This document shows, one piece after another, positions 47,946-61,900 of a stretch of 64,000 nucleotides of DNA; within the stretch, counting starts at the first letter, position 1; the number at the start of each line of letters is the position of its first letter. The position numbers were made by a program, and so were the translations under genes. The notes under the pieces were generated by a model that saw only the letters and a program-made list of their open reading frames with translations, did no database searches and had not been told where the DNA came from. Source of the stretch: Schistosoma mansoni (taxonomy: Eukaryota > Platyhelminthes > Trematoda > Strigeidida > Schistosomatidae); NCBI RefSeq assembly GCF_000237925.1, contig NC_031496.1, positions 4,881,340 to 4,945,339 of the forward strand. The letters are read 5' to 3'.

Positions 47946-48984
47946 AACCCTCATGACAAAACTAACTTCAGCAACAGAACATATCTATATAAATCATTTA
48001 ACAAGATATTTTCGTGGAACATACATTTTTTGGAAGGGAATTGCATTTTTGCATCAATCAGTCATTAATATACTTTTAGCATGAACATCAGTGATATTCA
48101 TGATGAACAGGTGAATGCTTTTTGTTAAAGGAAAACACTCCAAATTTTATTCCTAGTTTTCGACATTAATTTGAGTTGAATAAAACTTAGTTATGATAAT
48201 CGCTATCATCTAGAAGTAAAATAGTCGCATTTTAGTGTTTAAAAACCATTGAAATCCAAGAAGCATTGGATAGCCATTTCTTCATATTATAGGACTTAAT
48301 AGTGAGTATATACGACCCCAATAGATATTGAACCTAAGAACTTTATATCTTGTGACTACCCCTCAGCCTCCAGACTATTGGATTAGCATCCAGTGGTTTC
48401 TATCTTCAGTTAATTACTGATAGTGAGAAATGAGATGGAGCAAATTGGGCTGAAGGAATCCACTGATGTGTCTAAAAAGCTTATCACTTACCCATTCTAC
48501 TCTCACAATTCTTCCTCATTTCTTTCTGATGAATCTTTATTAATTCCTATGACTGAATGTATCCCGCCTACCGATATTGTTGTCTATATCACAATAGATC
48601 TTGGCAATATTTAAATACTCCCCATCAGATCTATAGTTGCATGTGATGGTTCGATTTCAAATGGTTCCAGTGAAGTAGTGAAGAATAAGTGAATGCAGCA
48701 GCGAAAAGGAAAGCAGATTGACCATAAACGGAGTGTACGAAAATACCATTTAATAATCAATTCATTTGTATACATAATCATATGGAACTTAAGAATTCAG
48801 TAGTACGGAAGTAGAATTATTTCATATAAACATCAAAACGCTTCATTTATTTAAAACAATTTTCAAGTAGGGTAACTTCAACACATTCTATTATTTGTAA
48901 TCGACCAAACCAACAATAATTGTAGGGTATTATAAACAAGATACTGATTAATGAATATAATCAGTTTGCACTGACTAGTGTTTG

Positions 48985-50945
48985 TAATTAGTTACTCACT
49001 TACTCACGCCTATTACTCCCAATGGAACATAGGCCGTCAACCAGCACTCTCCAACCCACTCTGTCCTCGGCCTTCCTTTCTAGTTTTACCCAACTTTTGT
49101 TCATTCTTCTCATGTCTGTTTCCATTTCTCGGCGTAATGTGTTCTTTGGTCTTCCTCTTCTCCTTTGGCATTCAGGCTTGTGACACAGTTGGGTGCTTTC
49201 CTCAATGTGTGTCCTATCCACTTCCAGCGCCTCTTCCTGATTTCTTCCTCCACTGGAATCTGGTTTGTCCTCTCCCACAGTAGCCTGTTGCTGATAGTGT
49301 CTGGCCAACGGATCCGAAGTATTTTGCGTAGACAACTGTTAATAAACACCTGTATCTTCTGGATGATGGCCATTGTAGTTCTCCACATCTCCGCCCCATA
49401 CAGTAAAACCGTCTTGACATTTGTATTGAAAATTCCGATGTTGGTGTTGGTTGACGGTTTTTCTGAGTTCCAGATGTTCTTCAGTTGTAAATATGCTGCT
49501 CTTGCTTTGCCGACCCGCGTCTTCACATCTGCATCAGATCCACTGTGTTCATCAATGATGCTGCCCAGATATGTAAAGGTTTTCGCATCATCCAAAGCTT
49601 CTCCGTCAAGTGTAATTCGATTGTTGCATGCTGTATTGTATCGGAAAATCTTGCTTTTACCTTTGTGTATATTGAGAACTACTGCTGCTGAGGTTGCTGC
49701 TACACTGGTCGTCTTCTCCTGCATTTGTTGTCACGTGTATGATAGAAGAACTAGATCATCTGTAAAGTCTAAATCGTCCAGCTGCATCCTAGCTGTCCAT
49801 TGTATCCCGTGCTTTCCTCCATGTGTTGACGTCTTCATGATCCAGTCGATCACCAGGTGAAAGAGAAGGGGTGAGAGTAAGCAACCTTGCCCGACACCGG
49901 TCTTTATCTCAAACGAGTCAGTGAGTTGACCTCCATGCATGATTTGGCAATTTAATCCATCATAGGAATTCCGTATGATATTGACCATCTTCTCAGGCAC
50001 TCCGTAGTGTCGAAGAAGCCTCCATAGTGCTGTCCTGTCCACGCTATCAAACGCTTTCTCGTAGTCAATGAGTGATGAATTCCATTCAATTGATTGTTCC
50101 ACAATGATCCGTAGAGTTGCGATTTGGTCTGTGCACGATCGATCCTTACGGAATTCAGCCTGTTGGTCTCGAAGTTGGGCGTATACAGAGTCCTTCATTC
50201 TATTTAACAATACCCTGTTGAAAACTTTTCCTAGCATTGAGAGAAGAGTGATGCCCCTGTAGTTATCACACTTGCTGAGATCGCCTTTCTTTGGTATCAT
50301 GACTAGATGTCCTTCTTTCCAGTCTGTTGGTACTTGTTCTTCATCCCAAATCTTACTGAAGTGAATGTGGAGTATCTTTGCAGTTGCTACTACATCTGAT
50401 TTCAGTGCATCTGCTGGAATGTTGTCTGGTCCTGTTGCTTCGCCACTCTCGAGTTGTCTGATGGTCATGCTGATCTCTTCAATTGTTGGTGGGCCAACAT
50501 CGATTGGGATGTCCGTGGGTGCTGCTTCGATGTTGGGTGGGTTCAGTGGGTGACTGCTAAATCTTCCACATATTTACGTTTATCGGTTCTCATGCTCTTC
50601 TTCACTTGCTTGTTTGCTTCTGTGTATTCAGCTTGTGCCTTGTCTTTTTCTGCTCTTGTTCCTCCTTTCTTCAATCTTATCAAGTGTTGCTCTGGTTGTT
50701 AGAAGGGGCATCGGCCCTGTGGCTTCCGAAGGAACTCGACTTTCACCACGAGGCGTCATAATTCTTCTAAATGAAGACCTTCTAACTCCAGAGCAGAGTT
50801 TAAATGGCTTGAATATTTTTTTTCTGGTTAGCGTTTTTTTTGCAAGTTAGTCTTCTACGGGATGTGGTCACTAACCACATGTCTAACCCTCCTCCTTTAT
50901 CCGGGCTTGGGACCGGCAGTAGCCTCAGAGGGGCTACAGGCAGAT
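48985..50945 (-). mobile_element. RTE-clade (SR2-like) non-LTR retrotransposon, internal-deletion copy
   Basis: On the minus strand, from high to low coordinates: a G+C-rich leader (50945-50710) containing a GTAGCC/GGCTAC hairpin and GCCGGTCCCAAGCCCGG; a linker (RKDKAQAEYTEANKQVKKS); then RT from PPTIEEISMTIRQLESGEATG through PKKGDLSKCDNYRGITLLS, IDYEKAFDSVDR and GVGQGCLLSPLLFHLVIDW to the active site LDFTDDLVLLS (FADD in relatives); and the RTE C-terminus with [23 protein letters not shown] and [16 protein letters not shown]. The whole endonuclease domain and a piece between linker and RT are missing. At least one frame change lies near 49730. The 3' end is near a GTGAGTAAGTGAGTAA tail at about 49000. 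Confidence 0.88.
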
Positions 50946-51149
50946 TTAATGTTGGTAATTCTTAATAATTAAACATCAACTCAATCGTCGGACAATATTG
51001 TCTGAATTCAATAAACGAGAGATGAACCACAAATATCTAGAAAGATTTGTGGGTATATATATACATATTTAGAGAGAGAGAGAGAATTTATAAACTCATG
51101 CATAGTCACAATGTGATCATTAGCCAAGTGTCTTGATTGAGATCACAAA

Positions 51150-51420
51150 TCTATCAACGTTAGACCACCATTGAAAACTTGGAAACTCTAAATGGCCGTT
51201 TCGTCCTAGTGTGGGACTCCTCAGTTGTGCGCATCCACAATCCCCCACGTGACAATCGAACCCAGGACCTTCGGTATGGTGCCTGAACGCTTAACCTTTA
51301 GACCACTAAGCTGGCATCCAACGGCATTAATGTCTAACTTCAACCAATCCACGGAATTGTGCGACCGTTTTCCATTGTCTTAGGTAGGTAACGGCCTCAC
51401 ACTCGACACGGATTAGCTCC
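51150..51420 (-). mobile_element. Second hammerhead SINE family, best-preserved copy
   Basis: On the minus strand, tRNA-like A box TGGTCTAAAGG (51305-51295, exact match to TRGYNNARNGG) and B box GGTTCGATTGT (51262-51252) lie 32 bases apart. They are followed by a hammerhead at 51232-51186. The upstream part (51420-51310) contains a GTTAGACATTAATGCC-like stretch that recurs at 45.8 and 63.4 kb. The tRNA-like head differs from that of Smalpha. Confidence 0.8.
51186..51232 (-). ncRNA. Hammerhead ribozyme of the second SINE family, core intact, stem I weak
   Basis: On the minus strand, CTGAGGA is at 51224-51218, stem II GTCC/GGAC at 51217-51214 and 51206-51203 with loop CACACTA, and GAAA at 51202-51199. 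Core positions fit the family. Stem III has a C-A mismatch and stem I pairs poorly in this copy, so activity is doubtful. Confidence 0.75.
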
Positions 51421-52059
51421 ACTGGTCATTGCTAAGTATCATTATATACCTGTAATAATAAACGTTGAGTAGTAACAGAAAAACAGTAGAATAATTTTGA
51501 CTTTCATCTTCATATTATTGTTTGTTTAGTGACCAATTTCGGTTTGTTACTCTTGTTGAGTAACATATAAGAATCAAAACAATACTGAGATAAAATGCCG
51601 AAATAAAGATGATTATCACGTTAATTTTCACGTGTAATTCACATTTGTCATTTTCATTATGGTTCTAAGATGTTTTTCTGCAAAAGAGTTAGAATATAAA
51701 TTGTTCACTTTATTTTAACTTTTGTAAAAGTTTGACTTCTTTCATTGTCCATAAATAGGACTATATTTGATCATTCTCTTTTGGGACATGTGTACCTTGA
51801 ATGAATGATTTTCAATTGCCTTTTAGTTACAAGGTTTTTGGTAAATTTGTACTGTGACTGGCTATCCAACCCAAGATACACTGTTAATGTTATTTGAGAC
51901 TTTTTAACTGAAGATACTTGCTACATTACAGTGTTGATGTTGACACTGAAATAGCAACCGATCGCTCATTGCTTCAAACGTCAAAACCATATTTATTCAG
52001 CTACTAATGTCCAGTCAGTCACCAACTTACTTTTTCGGAGTCACGAGCCAATATGAACA

Positions 52060-52150
52060 AATATTTAAAACCTGGGAGCACTGGACAGCTGTTTCTCCCT
52101 GTTGTTGGGCTCCTCAGTAGTATTCATCCTCAACCCTACTACCAGTGGGT
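52060..52150 (-). repeat. Second-family hammerhead remnant
   Basis: The minus strand reads CTACTGAGGAGCCC, a short loop, GGGAGAAACAGCTGTCC then AGTGCTCCC. The core is present but the first stem II pair is lost (A at 11.1). Stem III (ACA/TGT) is intact and the 3' side of stem I (CAGTGC) is ancestral. Confidence 0.7.
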
Positions 52151-52429
52151 TTCAACCGTATCAAATGTGAAGAAGATACTCATTGAAGACAATAAAAAAT
52201 GGTCGTACAATATCACGGGTTGACTGAAATAACATCTGTATACCTTTGAATCCTAGCTTAGTTTTCAATAGGTTGAGCTTTCGTTCGTGAAATCAAAGTT
52301 CCTAGATTCGATGGCCGATGGAAAGTTGCAAACACATACCGCTAACTAATCCCATGCTGACCAGCGTTTCCACGTTTTCAATGGTAGTTGAACTTAGATT
52401 GGTCCGTAATCTCACTTAAATTCAACAAT

Positions 52430-53151
52430 CTTTATAACTCTCGTAATGATTTAAATGATATGCAAGTATTTATATGGGCTTGTATTAACTGTTTTTAATT
52501 CTGAACATCAACAACAACAAAATATGAGTCCATACAAAAAACTTACGACCTCTAGAACAAATTAGCAATTGTCTGAATTTAGTTCCTTAGTGGACTAAGT
52601 GTTGGCGTTTGAAATGACAGACACCAACTCCAGTCTTAATGTCTGCTATAAATTAATGATATAGTACATATATTCCAGTAGGGTCCATTAATTGAATACT
52701 ATAAATCAGTATGTAATGATCGTTTATTATTTGTCTTCCTTCAACACTCATTATTAACTGAAACTCTTAAGTTTAAATTTGATATATTTTCATGTTCTGT
52801 AGTTTTGTCAAATATACACTAATAGCTTCAGTAATAAAGATTTATCTAAAATAAATAAAGTTAATGCACTGTAGGATGTGAAGTAACTTACAAAAAAATG
52901 AACCGATTATATATATAGTGTATCCTACTTATTTCGCAGATATAAGTAACACGTAACAACAATCAGAAGTGGAATGCCTGACAACGGTAGGTTGAGAAAA
53001 TCAAATTGAAGAAAACAGGAATGTGAAAGGAGAGTAACTTTAATAGCAACAAGAATGAAAGAACGCTGAAGTTTGAAAGAAACAATTTCAAGAAGATGTG
53101 CTATGTAATTGTGCATTAAATAATAAATTGTTCATCCCCACTAGAGTTCGC

Positions 53152-53192
<41 letters not shown>

Positions 53193-54650
53193 CACAAAAT
53201 TAGTTAGTAAACTAAGTGACAGTGGTTTGCCTTTTTATCTTAATTCATTATTCTTTGGTAGCAGTGTACATTATACATAACACATGGGGACTAGTACAAG
53301 ATTTAATGATCATGAAGTGAATTCAATGTCATTGCATTATTGAACGAGAATTCCGTAGTGTGAAATTTGAAATTCATTTAGTTCATGTGGCATAGTGTGA
53401 ATTTAAGAATTCTAGTTGGAAGCTAATTGAATCCATAAAGAAATGATGACTTACTAATGATATAGGGTAGTCGGAAGAGTGCCTTACTTGATCTTAATTT
53501 TGTCCAAGTCGGTACTCAACATTAATGTGTACCTGGAATCTTGAACTAATTGATTCTACCTACGGATTCAAATATTCGAAAACAGATTTGTAGTCCAAGA
53601 TGTTAATATTCAGCTATTTAGGCAGTGACTTATTGTATGGCCGAGATATTTGAAACTAATTGATTACTGAGTAGTCTCCAATGATATGCTTGTCTTATCA
53701 GTCACTACCCGAATAGATCAATGTTAGTGTTTTAGATTGAAGCTTGGTGACGTGGGATAGAATGTTATAGTGGACATCAGTTACCTTAAGATTGGAAGTA
53801 ACCTTGCTGACTAGTATGAAACCTCAATCCAGGGTATCTTGCTGACTACCTCATATCGCCTTAGATTAAAGCAGCGAACTAGATCTCGAGCCATTCAAAC
53901 TTGCGGTCACATTACAGCTTGTTTGACAAAACTCCGTCATCACTGAAGGACTTGATAACTATGACATTGATTTCTACTCAGTTATCAATATATATTAATA
54001 CGTTCAAATAAATGGTAATGGCTTGTTTGAAACCCTCAATAATTCTTCTGAAAAGTCTTCAGAAGCCGGGAGAACTTAGATTATACTCCGACTAATTAGG
54101 GTCCTTTGAAAAATTCCAAGACGGTTCTAGAAAGCGGGAAATCGTATTTTCATTATCCTGATTGAACAACAACCTGTCTTGCCACCGTATTTATCATATT
54201 TTCCAGAAGCTTCCATAATCCCAAGGTCGCATATAACTTTGTAAGTACCCTCCTTGCCTGTACACGAACTAACTAATGGAGTGATGCTTCTTGAATGCCT
54301 TCTGCTTTATATTCTGTTCAGTACTGGGAAATTATCGGACTGATAATTTGTACATATCTCGTTCTTCTGTACACCCCTATTTGCTCGATAAATCTCAGTC
54401 AGATAAAATATGAAAGATAGTACTCCGATCAATTACTACGTCTCGAGGATTGAGTAATAAGACTATAGAGATAAAAACATCTATGGGACTTCATTCTCAA
54501 TTTTCTCAATGAATACAAATTAACTACTATCATTGTGCTTATTCATGTTTGAAACAGTTTTCAAGTTCTATAGAAATAAATTCAGCTATGCCGAAAATGA
54601 GACTAGTATCATCAATGACAACATATGATGGTTTTATAACATCGTAAATT
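52430..54650. other. Intergenic, nothing recognised
   Basis: AT-rich with frequent stops. A worn tRNA-like patch may lie near 52585-52640 (TTAGTGGACTAAGTG). No gene is seen apart from the TA tract at 53155. Confidence 0.5.
53155..53188. repeat. (TA)n microsatellite
   Basis: About 34 bp of TA in otherwise plain AT-rich intergenic DNA. Confidence 0.9.
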
Positions 54651-54664
54651 GACTAAAGTTAGAA

Positions 54665-54790
54665 CTGTAGACGTTCAGTGGTTCGAAGGTTAAGTGATTG
54701 CAGTGAAGTTTGAAAGTAGTGAGTTCGATCCCTGGTACAGCCATAGGTAGGCAGCGCTACTGAGCCGCATACTAGGAATGACACAGTTGC
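54665..54790 (+). repeat. Decayed second-family hammerhead SINE
   Basis: Contains TGGTTCGAAGGTTAAGTGA (A-box region) and GAGTTCGATCCC (B box), followed by CTACTGAGCCGC and a remnant GAATGACACAGTTG of the ribozyme's 3' half. Confidence 0.6.
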
Positions 54791-54799
54791 CCAATAATT

Positions 54800-55920
54800 C
54801 TTCAACTCGAACTGATTATCCATCTAAAATTACTCTGAGATATAAAGTAAAAGTTGTGAGCGTTGTAACTCATGAAAAAGGGGGTTTCTTAACCGTCCAA
54901 AGAAAAGCTCATTTTAAAATCCTAAAATTTCAACCCCAACTGGACTTCAACTTGCTAAATATTAAATCTTCAGACTAAATGTATACCTGAATGTCTAGTA
55001 TAGGTAATTATGAATGAATTTATAACTAATACTTAATAACGCTTTTGAATACTCATTTCTCTAGAATGGGAAAAATATTTTCAAATTGAATTGTAGAAAA
55101 AATATCAAAAACTACTGTTCTATTTTTATTTTTTACCAAATATTTATAGTGTTAGTAGTAGTGTTACTAACTATTAGACAATTTACTACAATAAGTTGAA
55201 CAAAACAGGTTTTCGGAGGTTTGTGAAGAGGGAGGTAAAGTAATAAGAGGTAGAAAGTATACAATTGTACATGCATTTTACTAATCATAAAAGAAGTATC
55301 ATGTTTTTCGCTCGTTTGGGGGGGGGGCGGTTCGAGAAAGTCTATTAGTAGTAATACTAATCAACAATGTAACAATAAAAAGTCTATTTATTTAATACCA
55401 GTACTTGTATTAATTATAATAATTTTAACCTTTATAATGTATATACTACTTAAATAAAACATGTTTGATATTGATAATTATGAAAATTGTAAAAGTGTGC
55501 AAAACAGAAGAAATTGTGTGCGTTTTTATTCATTCTACTCTCTTATAGTCAATAATTCTTAAAGTCATCACAAATATATCATTAATACTAATACATGCTG
55601 TCACAATAGATAGTAAATGGATTAAAATCGTTTAAAGTAAAAGAGAGTGAGATGTGTGTGTGTTTTGAGTTTTGTATGTACAAATATAAAAGGAAGAGAT
55701 AGAAAAAACACATGAAATTCCTAATTATGTTCAATCTATCTTGTAATAATAATGATAATAATAACACATCACAAACTTAATGATCCATTGATTCATTTAC
55801 AGTAAACAGATTTTGTTTTGTTTTGTAAGATTGTGATTTTACTCTGACAAGTGAAGAAAAGTGAAGAGTAATACACAATGTTGTTATTACAAAACTTCCA
55901 TGTTCAATTTTACATTGTGT
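54800..55920. other. Downstream flank of the DUF3504 gene
   Basis: Probably includes that gene's 3' untranslated region at the upper end. A run of ten G lies at 55318-55327. No other gene is seen. Confidence 0.5.
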
Positions 55921-55924
55921 TAAA

Positions 55925-58900
55925 TTATGTAATTTTGTTGAATCGGGCTAACATTGATGTTGTACTTTTGATCAATGGTGTTGACGACGGTGTTGTTGAT
56001 GATAACGTTGATGCCACTGACATATTAGTATTTGTTACTATCGTTGATAAAGGTGTTGTTAAACGAGGAGATGGTGATGATGATGATGACTCCGATGATG
56101 ATGGTGATGACCAGTGCTCTTTATTGTAATCGTCTGTTGGTCTACAGTCGAAATTATCTTCCTGTTGATTGTGTTGATATGATGTATGGGTTGATTTTAT
56201 TTCAAGTCGTTGACGATGACGTTGATGATCAGAGTGGGGGTGACGACGATGATGACGGTGATGGTGAATTTTTTGACTAAATGTTCCAATCTCCGATGAC
56301 GGTGAGCGTGAAGAAGCAGAAGAAGGGGAAGATGAAGATAAACACGAGGATGAGGATAACGATTTTGAGTGATGTGAACTATTTACAACAGATTCATATT
56401 GTTCACTTCCATCAGGAGTATGGAGCAGATCATTTCTAATTTCTGAAGATAATTTTGTAAGTAATTTCGATGAATTATTATCTAATGTTGATAAATTTTC
56501 AATTTCTTGTTCAGTTTCTGACTTTGGAGAAAAACAATTTGAATTAATTATTTCAATATTTTGCCTTTCCTCATCGTCTACATCTAGTTCACCTTCTTCA
56601 TTTACATCGATTTGTTCTCCTTCTCCTCTACTATCATCATTATCTTCATCGCCGGCTGTTGTTGCAGAAATTTTATTCGGAGTTGAATCGTGCCCACACT
56701 GTTCTTGTTCAAATTGTTCATGTGAAAACTGAAAATTATCACGATTATTATTATTATTATACTCCTCACCAATATTTGAGAAATTCTCCTTAAACGTCTG
56801 TTGAAATTTACTAGAATTTAAATTTTGCATAATACTAGGTAATTGAAATGATGCATTTAATAATGAATGAGAAGTTAAACTTTGCTCATTCACCGATGGT
56901 GCTAACGTTGTTGCCGTTGTTGTTATTATAGCTGTCGATGATGGTGTTGGTGGAAATAGAAAAGGGAAAAAGTTGAATAAGTTCTGTGGAATTAAACTGG
57001 GATTGGATATTGAACGACTAAGATTATTGAAATAATAATTATTGTTATAATTAACATTATTACTATTATTATCGTTAGTGATGGTGTGATTTTGTGATTG
57101 CATCTGACAAATATCTCGGTAATTGGATAAATTTGACAAAATTTGATTACAATGATCTGTGATTAATCTATCGGAATCTTTAATTTGATTAGTAATTAAT
57201 GAATTTGATGTTTGTAACTTATGCATATTAGATGGATTTATTCCAGACGTTGAAATTGGCTCTTTAGAAGGTTTCAAACCAAGTGAACGTGGTATACGTG
57301 ATAGTAATTGTGATCCAGCTGCATTTGATTTAAACCAACTATTACAAACTCCATTTTCATTTTGTTGTTCCCAATTAACATCTGGACATAGATAGAATGG
57401 CTCGGAAACTCCACGAGCTTCTAATGGTCGTAAATTGGCATATATTTCAAATAATTCTACACAATTAAATGGAAGAGGCTGACGTTTAGCACTACCAGTA
57501 CAACTAAGTGGTTGTGTTTTTGCTAATGGATCATGATTTGCAGCACCACCACGTGTTCCACCATAACCACGACAATAACGTACTTCGGCGGATTCAAATA
57601 ATGGAGTGAATTTAATCGCTTTAATTCCATTATCATCAGTGATCAGTTGAAATTGACCCCAAACTAAATTTCGATGTCTTTGTGTACCACCAATATTGAA
57701 TTGAGTTCTGTTCATAAGCCATAAACTATTCAGTATTGCCTAAAAAGTAAAAAATAAAAAATATCTTTCCAAGTCTGATTTGGGATTTTTTATAAAAAGA
57801 ATCTCACGTTTTCCCGTTGTTGATACTAAAGAATGCAGCCCATCAGTCTGTACTGAAAAATATACATTCTCGATATTATCCCTATGTATAGATTTTGGAA
57901 AAGCTGGGATAAAGCTAGAAGCAGAATTTAGGAAGTATTTTTCGTCTTATTGGTGGCTCATTAGCATCCCGGTGTTGATTTTCATACTGATACTAGAACC
58001 CAGCAGGACATTAAAAACTATTTACTAATACTTTCCATACTGATTGAACAAGTTAATGATTATCTGGGGACCCAGCAGCTCAATGAATAACGCGTAAGAA
58101 TTCAAAACTAAAAGTGTTGCGTTCGTATCTTAATATGATTACCAAAATGGGTAAAGCGAGTGTATTTAGTTTATGAATGTCCAATAGGATAGAGTCCAAT
58201 CCTTCAAGTCGGCTTTAATTAAATGAGCTCAAATAGAGCAAACAATAATTTAAATAGATGAATTAATGAGAAAGGATCGGATAGTCAGAAATCAGCTGAT
58301 TCCCTGGCTGACCAAAGTAACTTGTACAGGTTAATTTCTTCGTATAAATATATTTTACTTCTTCAATTATTTTTTAATACGGAACCGAATATAAATTCAA
58401 TGAATTACTAGAATTTCTAGAAAGTACTAAAGAATTATCTAGTCATTTGCAATTATTTTATGTTTTCTATATTTCATCGATGCATTGGGCCAATCAGAAA
58501 TCGACTAAATGGTAAGTGGATGTGATTGGTCAAGAAATAACTCTCATTTCTAAGGATAAGAGATATATACCACCAAAATGCTCATGATTTAAGAACAGAA
58601 TATATTTTCATTCGAATACTAACTCATTTTTATTTTCCTAATAGTTTCGAGAAAATATGTTCAAAATTTAGTCGAAGTTGTTAGATTTATACTACTGCCA
58701 TATATTCTCCAGATATAGAATGTCTACATATTCAGGATTATTAGAATAATTCTAAATCCCAACTTTTGTATGAATGCTATTAGAATATATAAGTATTGTT
58801 ATTAATAGGCGGCTCATCAGAATAATCTAAACTGAATAGCCAATACACAGCTTGATTATGTGTTTCTACATTGAAAGTAATGAACTACTACTGTCAACAG

Positions 58901-61900
58901 AGAATTAAATTTCAAATCAATACCTCTGTATATATTAAATGTGTTTTGACTATTGAAGCTATAACTTAATGCAACTATTAGCTACAACCATCCATAAACT
59001 TGCTAATACTTCTTAGGAAGTGGAAAAAATCTCTCTCAATAGATCATCAAATAGCGAGTGACCTACACATGCACACACGGGTGCATATACAATCGAACTC
59101 AAAGTATTTTGATCTCTAGGAGAACATGGTTCTTTTAGATATTCATTTTCTCTCAATAGTTTAAGAAAACCATGACAAAATGAATTGTTCAGTTATTATT
59201 TTAAAATTGAACTGGTTCTTTCAAATTATGCTCCTACTGAATCAAATGAAACCACATTTTTGTTTTTAGATGGAAAGTTTGTGTGAAGATGGTCCCACTT
59301 AAAGACAGTCCTTTATCACAGACTAACTATAGGGACGGAGAACTAGTACTTCTACGTTTTATAATGCGACCACTAGTCCTGAGTAACTCAACATCGTAGA
59401 AACTATATTTTGATATTAGATTAAGTTAATTAGACTCATTAGCTAAGTGGATAACGCGTCAGACTTTTGTGGACATTTAAAGTGAAAGACATAAAGTTCG
59501 AGTCTCTGTGTAAGCATTACACTAATGTGCAGGCACATCCAGTTGACTAGTCTGAAATAGGAAAAAAATCGCGTCCTAAATTCCACTGCTAACCACCATC
59601 TAATTCTGCTTAAAATGCTTATGACTTAATAGCAATATCAAGGCAATCCGTACAGGATGAACATGATCCAAAAGTGATTGGGCAGTTGCAGTCCATAAAA
59701 TTCAAACAACCCGAACAAATGCTTTAGATAACAGAAGATCTTGGATCTAGAGTTTCCTTTCAGTTCTTATTGTCGTCCGAATTAGTTATTTCCAAATTGG
59801 AAAAAAATATTCCTTGTTGACTAGCCTCAACTAACGCGGCACCTACTGTAAAGTCCTCAGATCATTTGGATTCAATATTCTAACTTGTACCACTTAGATT
59901 TGATACAATTAACTAATAAAATGTTTATCATCTTATTCCCGTCTGCCTCTGGAAGGAGAGCAAGGATAAAAATATACCACCTTAGAGATAAAACACAAGC
60001 ACATATAAAACTTTATTTCAGGTTATTGACTTCTTTGGCTAATTAATTGTGAAACAAATCAGTCCTGTATTAATTTCATACAAAAAAGACAAAATTAAAG
60101 TTTCATATTACGTTACATTTTCTATGCAGATGAATATCAAATTTTCCAGTTTAATTATCAGACAGATTGTAGTAACAACAGTAAATCATATTACAATATA
60201 AATATATTATATTGAATAGATTAGTATAGATATGTCATGCTGTGTTAATTCAGTTTTCAAATCTAACATAAATGACATTGGCTACTTTCTTTGAATTATG
60301 TTAACTTGCTATTAATGACAGCAATGTCTTATATGACTAAGATAGGTTCATATAGATTGTTCATTTATATAATAATTTTTCAGAACAAATGAAGTCTCGC
60401 AATATTGCTACTTGACTGAACATAAGAAATTTAAATAAATTGTTCTTAACTCAATAATCTGACAGTAACATATTCTTTGTGGAATGATGACTCAGTAGTT
60501 AGGAAGTTCAAATTTCAGTCGCGAAATGGCAGGTTTCAACTTCACTTCATATATTTTGGTTTAAGTAACCAAGTGGTGTAACTAGTCTTCACACTTATAG
60601 AGTGTGACCTTAAGTCTAGTACATTAATCTCAACTTAGCGAAGGAATTAATAACCCGTAATAAATAATCTGTAAAGCCTGGAACTTTTGGGTTTGGTCTC
60701 TGATAGGACCAGGTGGTATACATTTCTGAGTAATTCTATGTTGAAAACAAGACAATACTAGTTTAATACTCCCAGATTTTCAAAGGCGTATGAAGTTAGA
60801 ATCACTCCTTATTATGAAACTACATTTATATACTTTTTCTTAAGCAGTCTTGGTTATAAGTGAATCTCAATTGGGATATCAATGGAAACCAGTAAGCACT
60901 GGATAGTTATTTCCTCTTAGCATAGAACCCCGTAACAATGAATATCTTCTTGTTCATTTATAAATTTAATTGACTCTAATAATAATCATGAATAATGAAA
61001 TAAAACTAGTTGTTTCTAGGAAGTCATTCGGTTAGAAATTCAATATAAATAGACAGTCATCCTTAAACAATGGTGGTTTGTTTATGAAGACATTTATCAT
61101 TTATCCTTGATTATTGATTTGTCAACTAATAGATCATTCAGTACTACGATATGTTAATGAAATTTAACATTTACAAGTTATAACTTTCTAGTATATTTGT
61201 ACGTTCTGAGGAGGTTAGCCTGTGTGGTTCTGTCATCTGGAGTTTATTTAGTTAAGATTTGAGAAACGTAATTGTCTAAAATTATAGTTTCGGTTATGTA
61301 ATCCATTGCGGTAATTTTCTGAAATCATTTCAGACATTATTAACATATGCTTACTGAAATGTACATTTCCCTGACATGTGTGCAGTTTAAACCAATGTCA
61401 TTTGTAATTAATCAATTGACTGAACCAATTTCACATTAGATACATGATTAGTATCTTTCGTTTTATCACATATCATATAATTTTTAGCAAACACAACTAT
61501 TTTACTTCTTAGATAGGAGAAATTCATCAATTAGTCATTGAATATTAGTCTCATTCTAGTTGATGCTAGTTAGTAAGGTCTATCTGCAATTTTAACAGAA
61601 ATGGAGCTTTCCATCGGATAAAAATTTATCATAGACAGAAATGATCTCATTGAACTATTCAGACAGTGACCGATCTCGATAGACTTTAGTCATCATTTAA
61701 AGACTAAACAAAGATTGGATTTATTTTTTATTTAACGATGATTCATTGAGACTAGATTAATTTCATGAACTCAATATTGTTCATTATACATATTTTTAAA
61801 TGTCAGCTGCTTTTATCTCAAACTGTGTTCTTAAGAAGAAAACTGAATACTTAGATTGTTTAAATAAGCCTATTCAATGTTATCTTATTATTAATTACTC

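Noticed and set aside
49165-49860. 231-codon plus-strand frame
   Set aside because: Antisense of the RTE reverse transcriptase.
51236-51330. Possible genuine tRNA gene
   Set aside because: Good A and B boxes but no acceptor stem or anticodon arm that pairs; it is a SINE head.
55878-56280. Plus-strand Asp- and Met-rich frames
   Set aside because: Antisense of the His/Ser/Asp-coding repeats in the DUF3504 gene's last exon.
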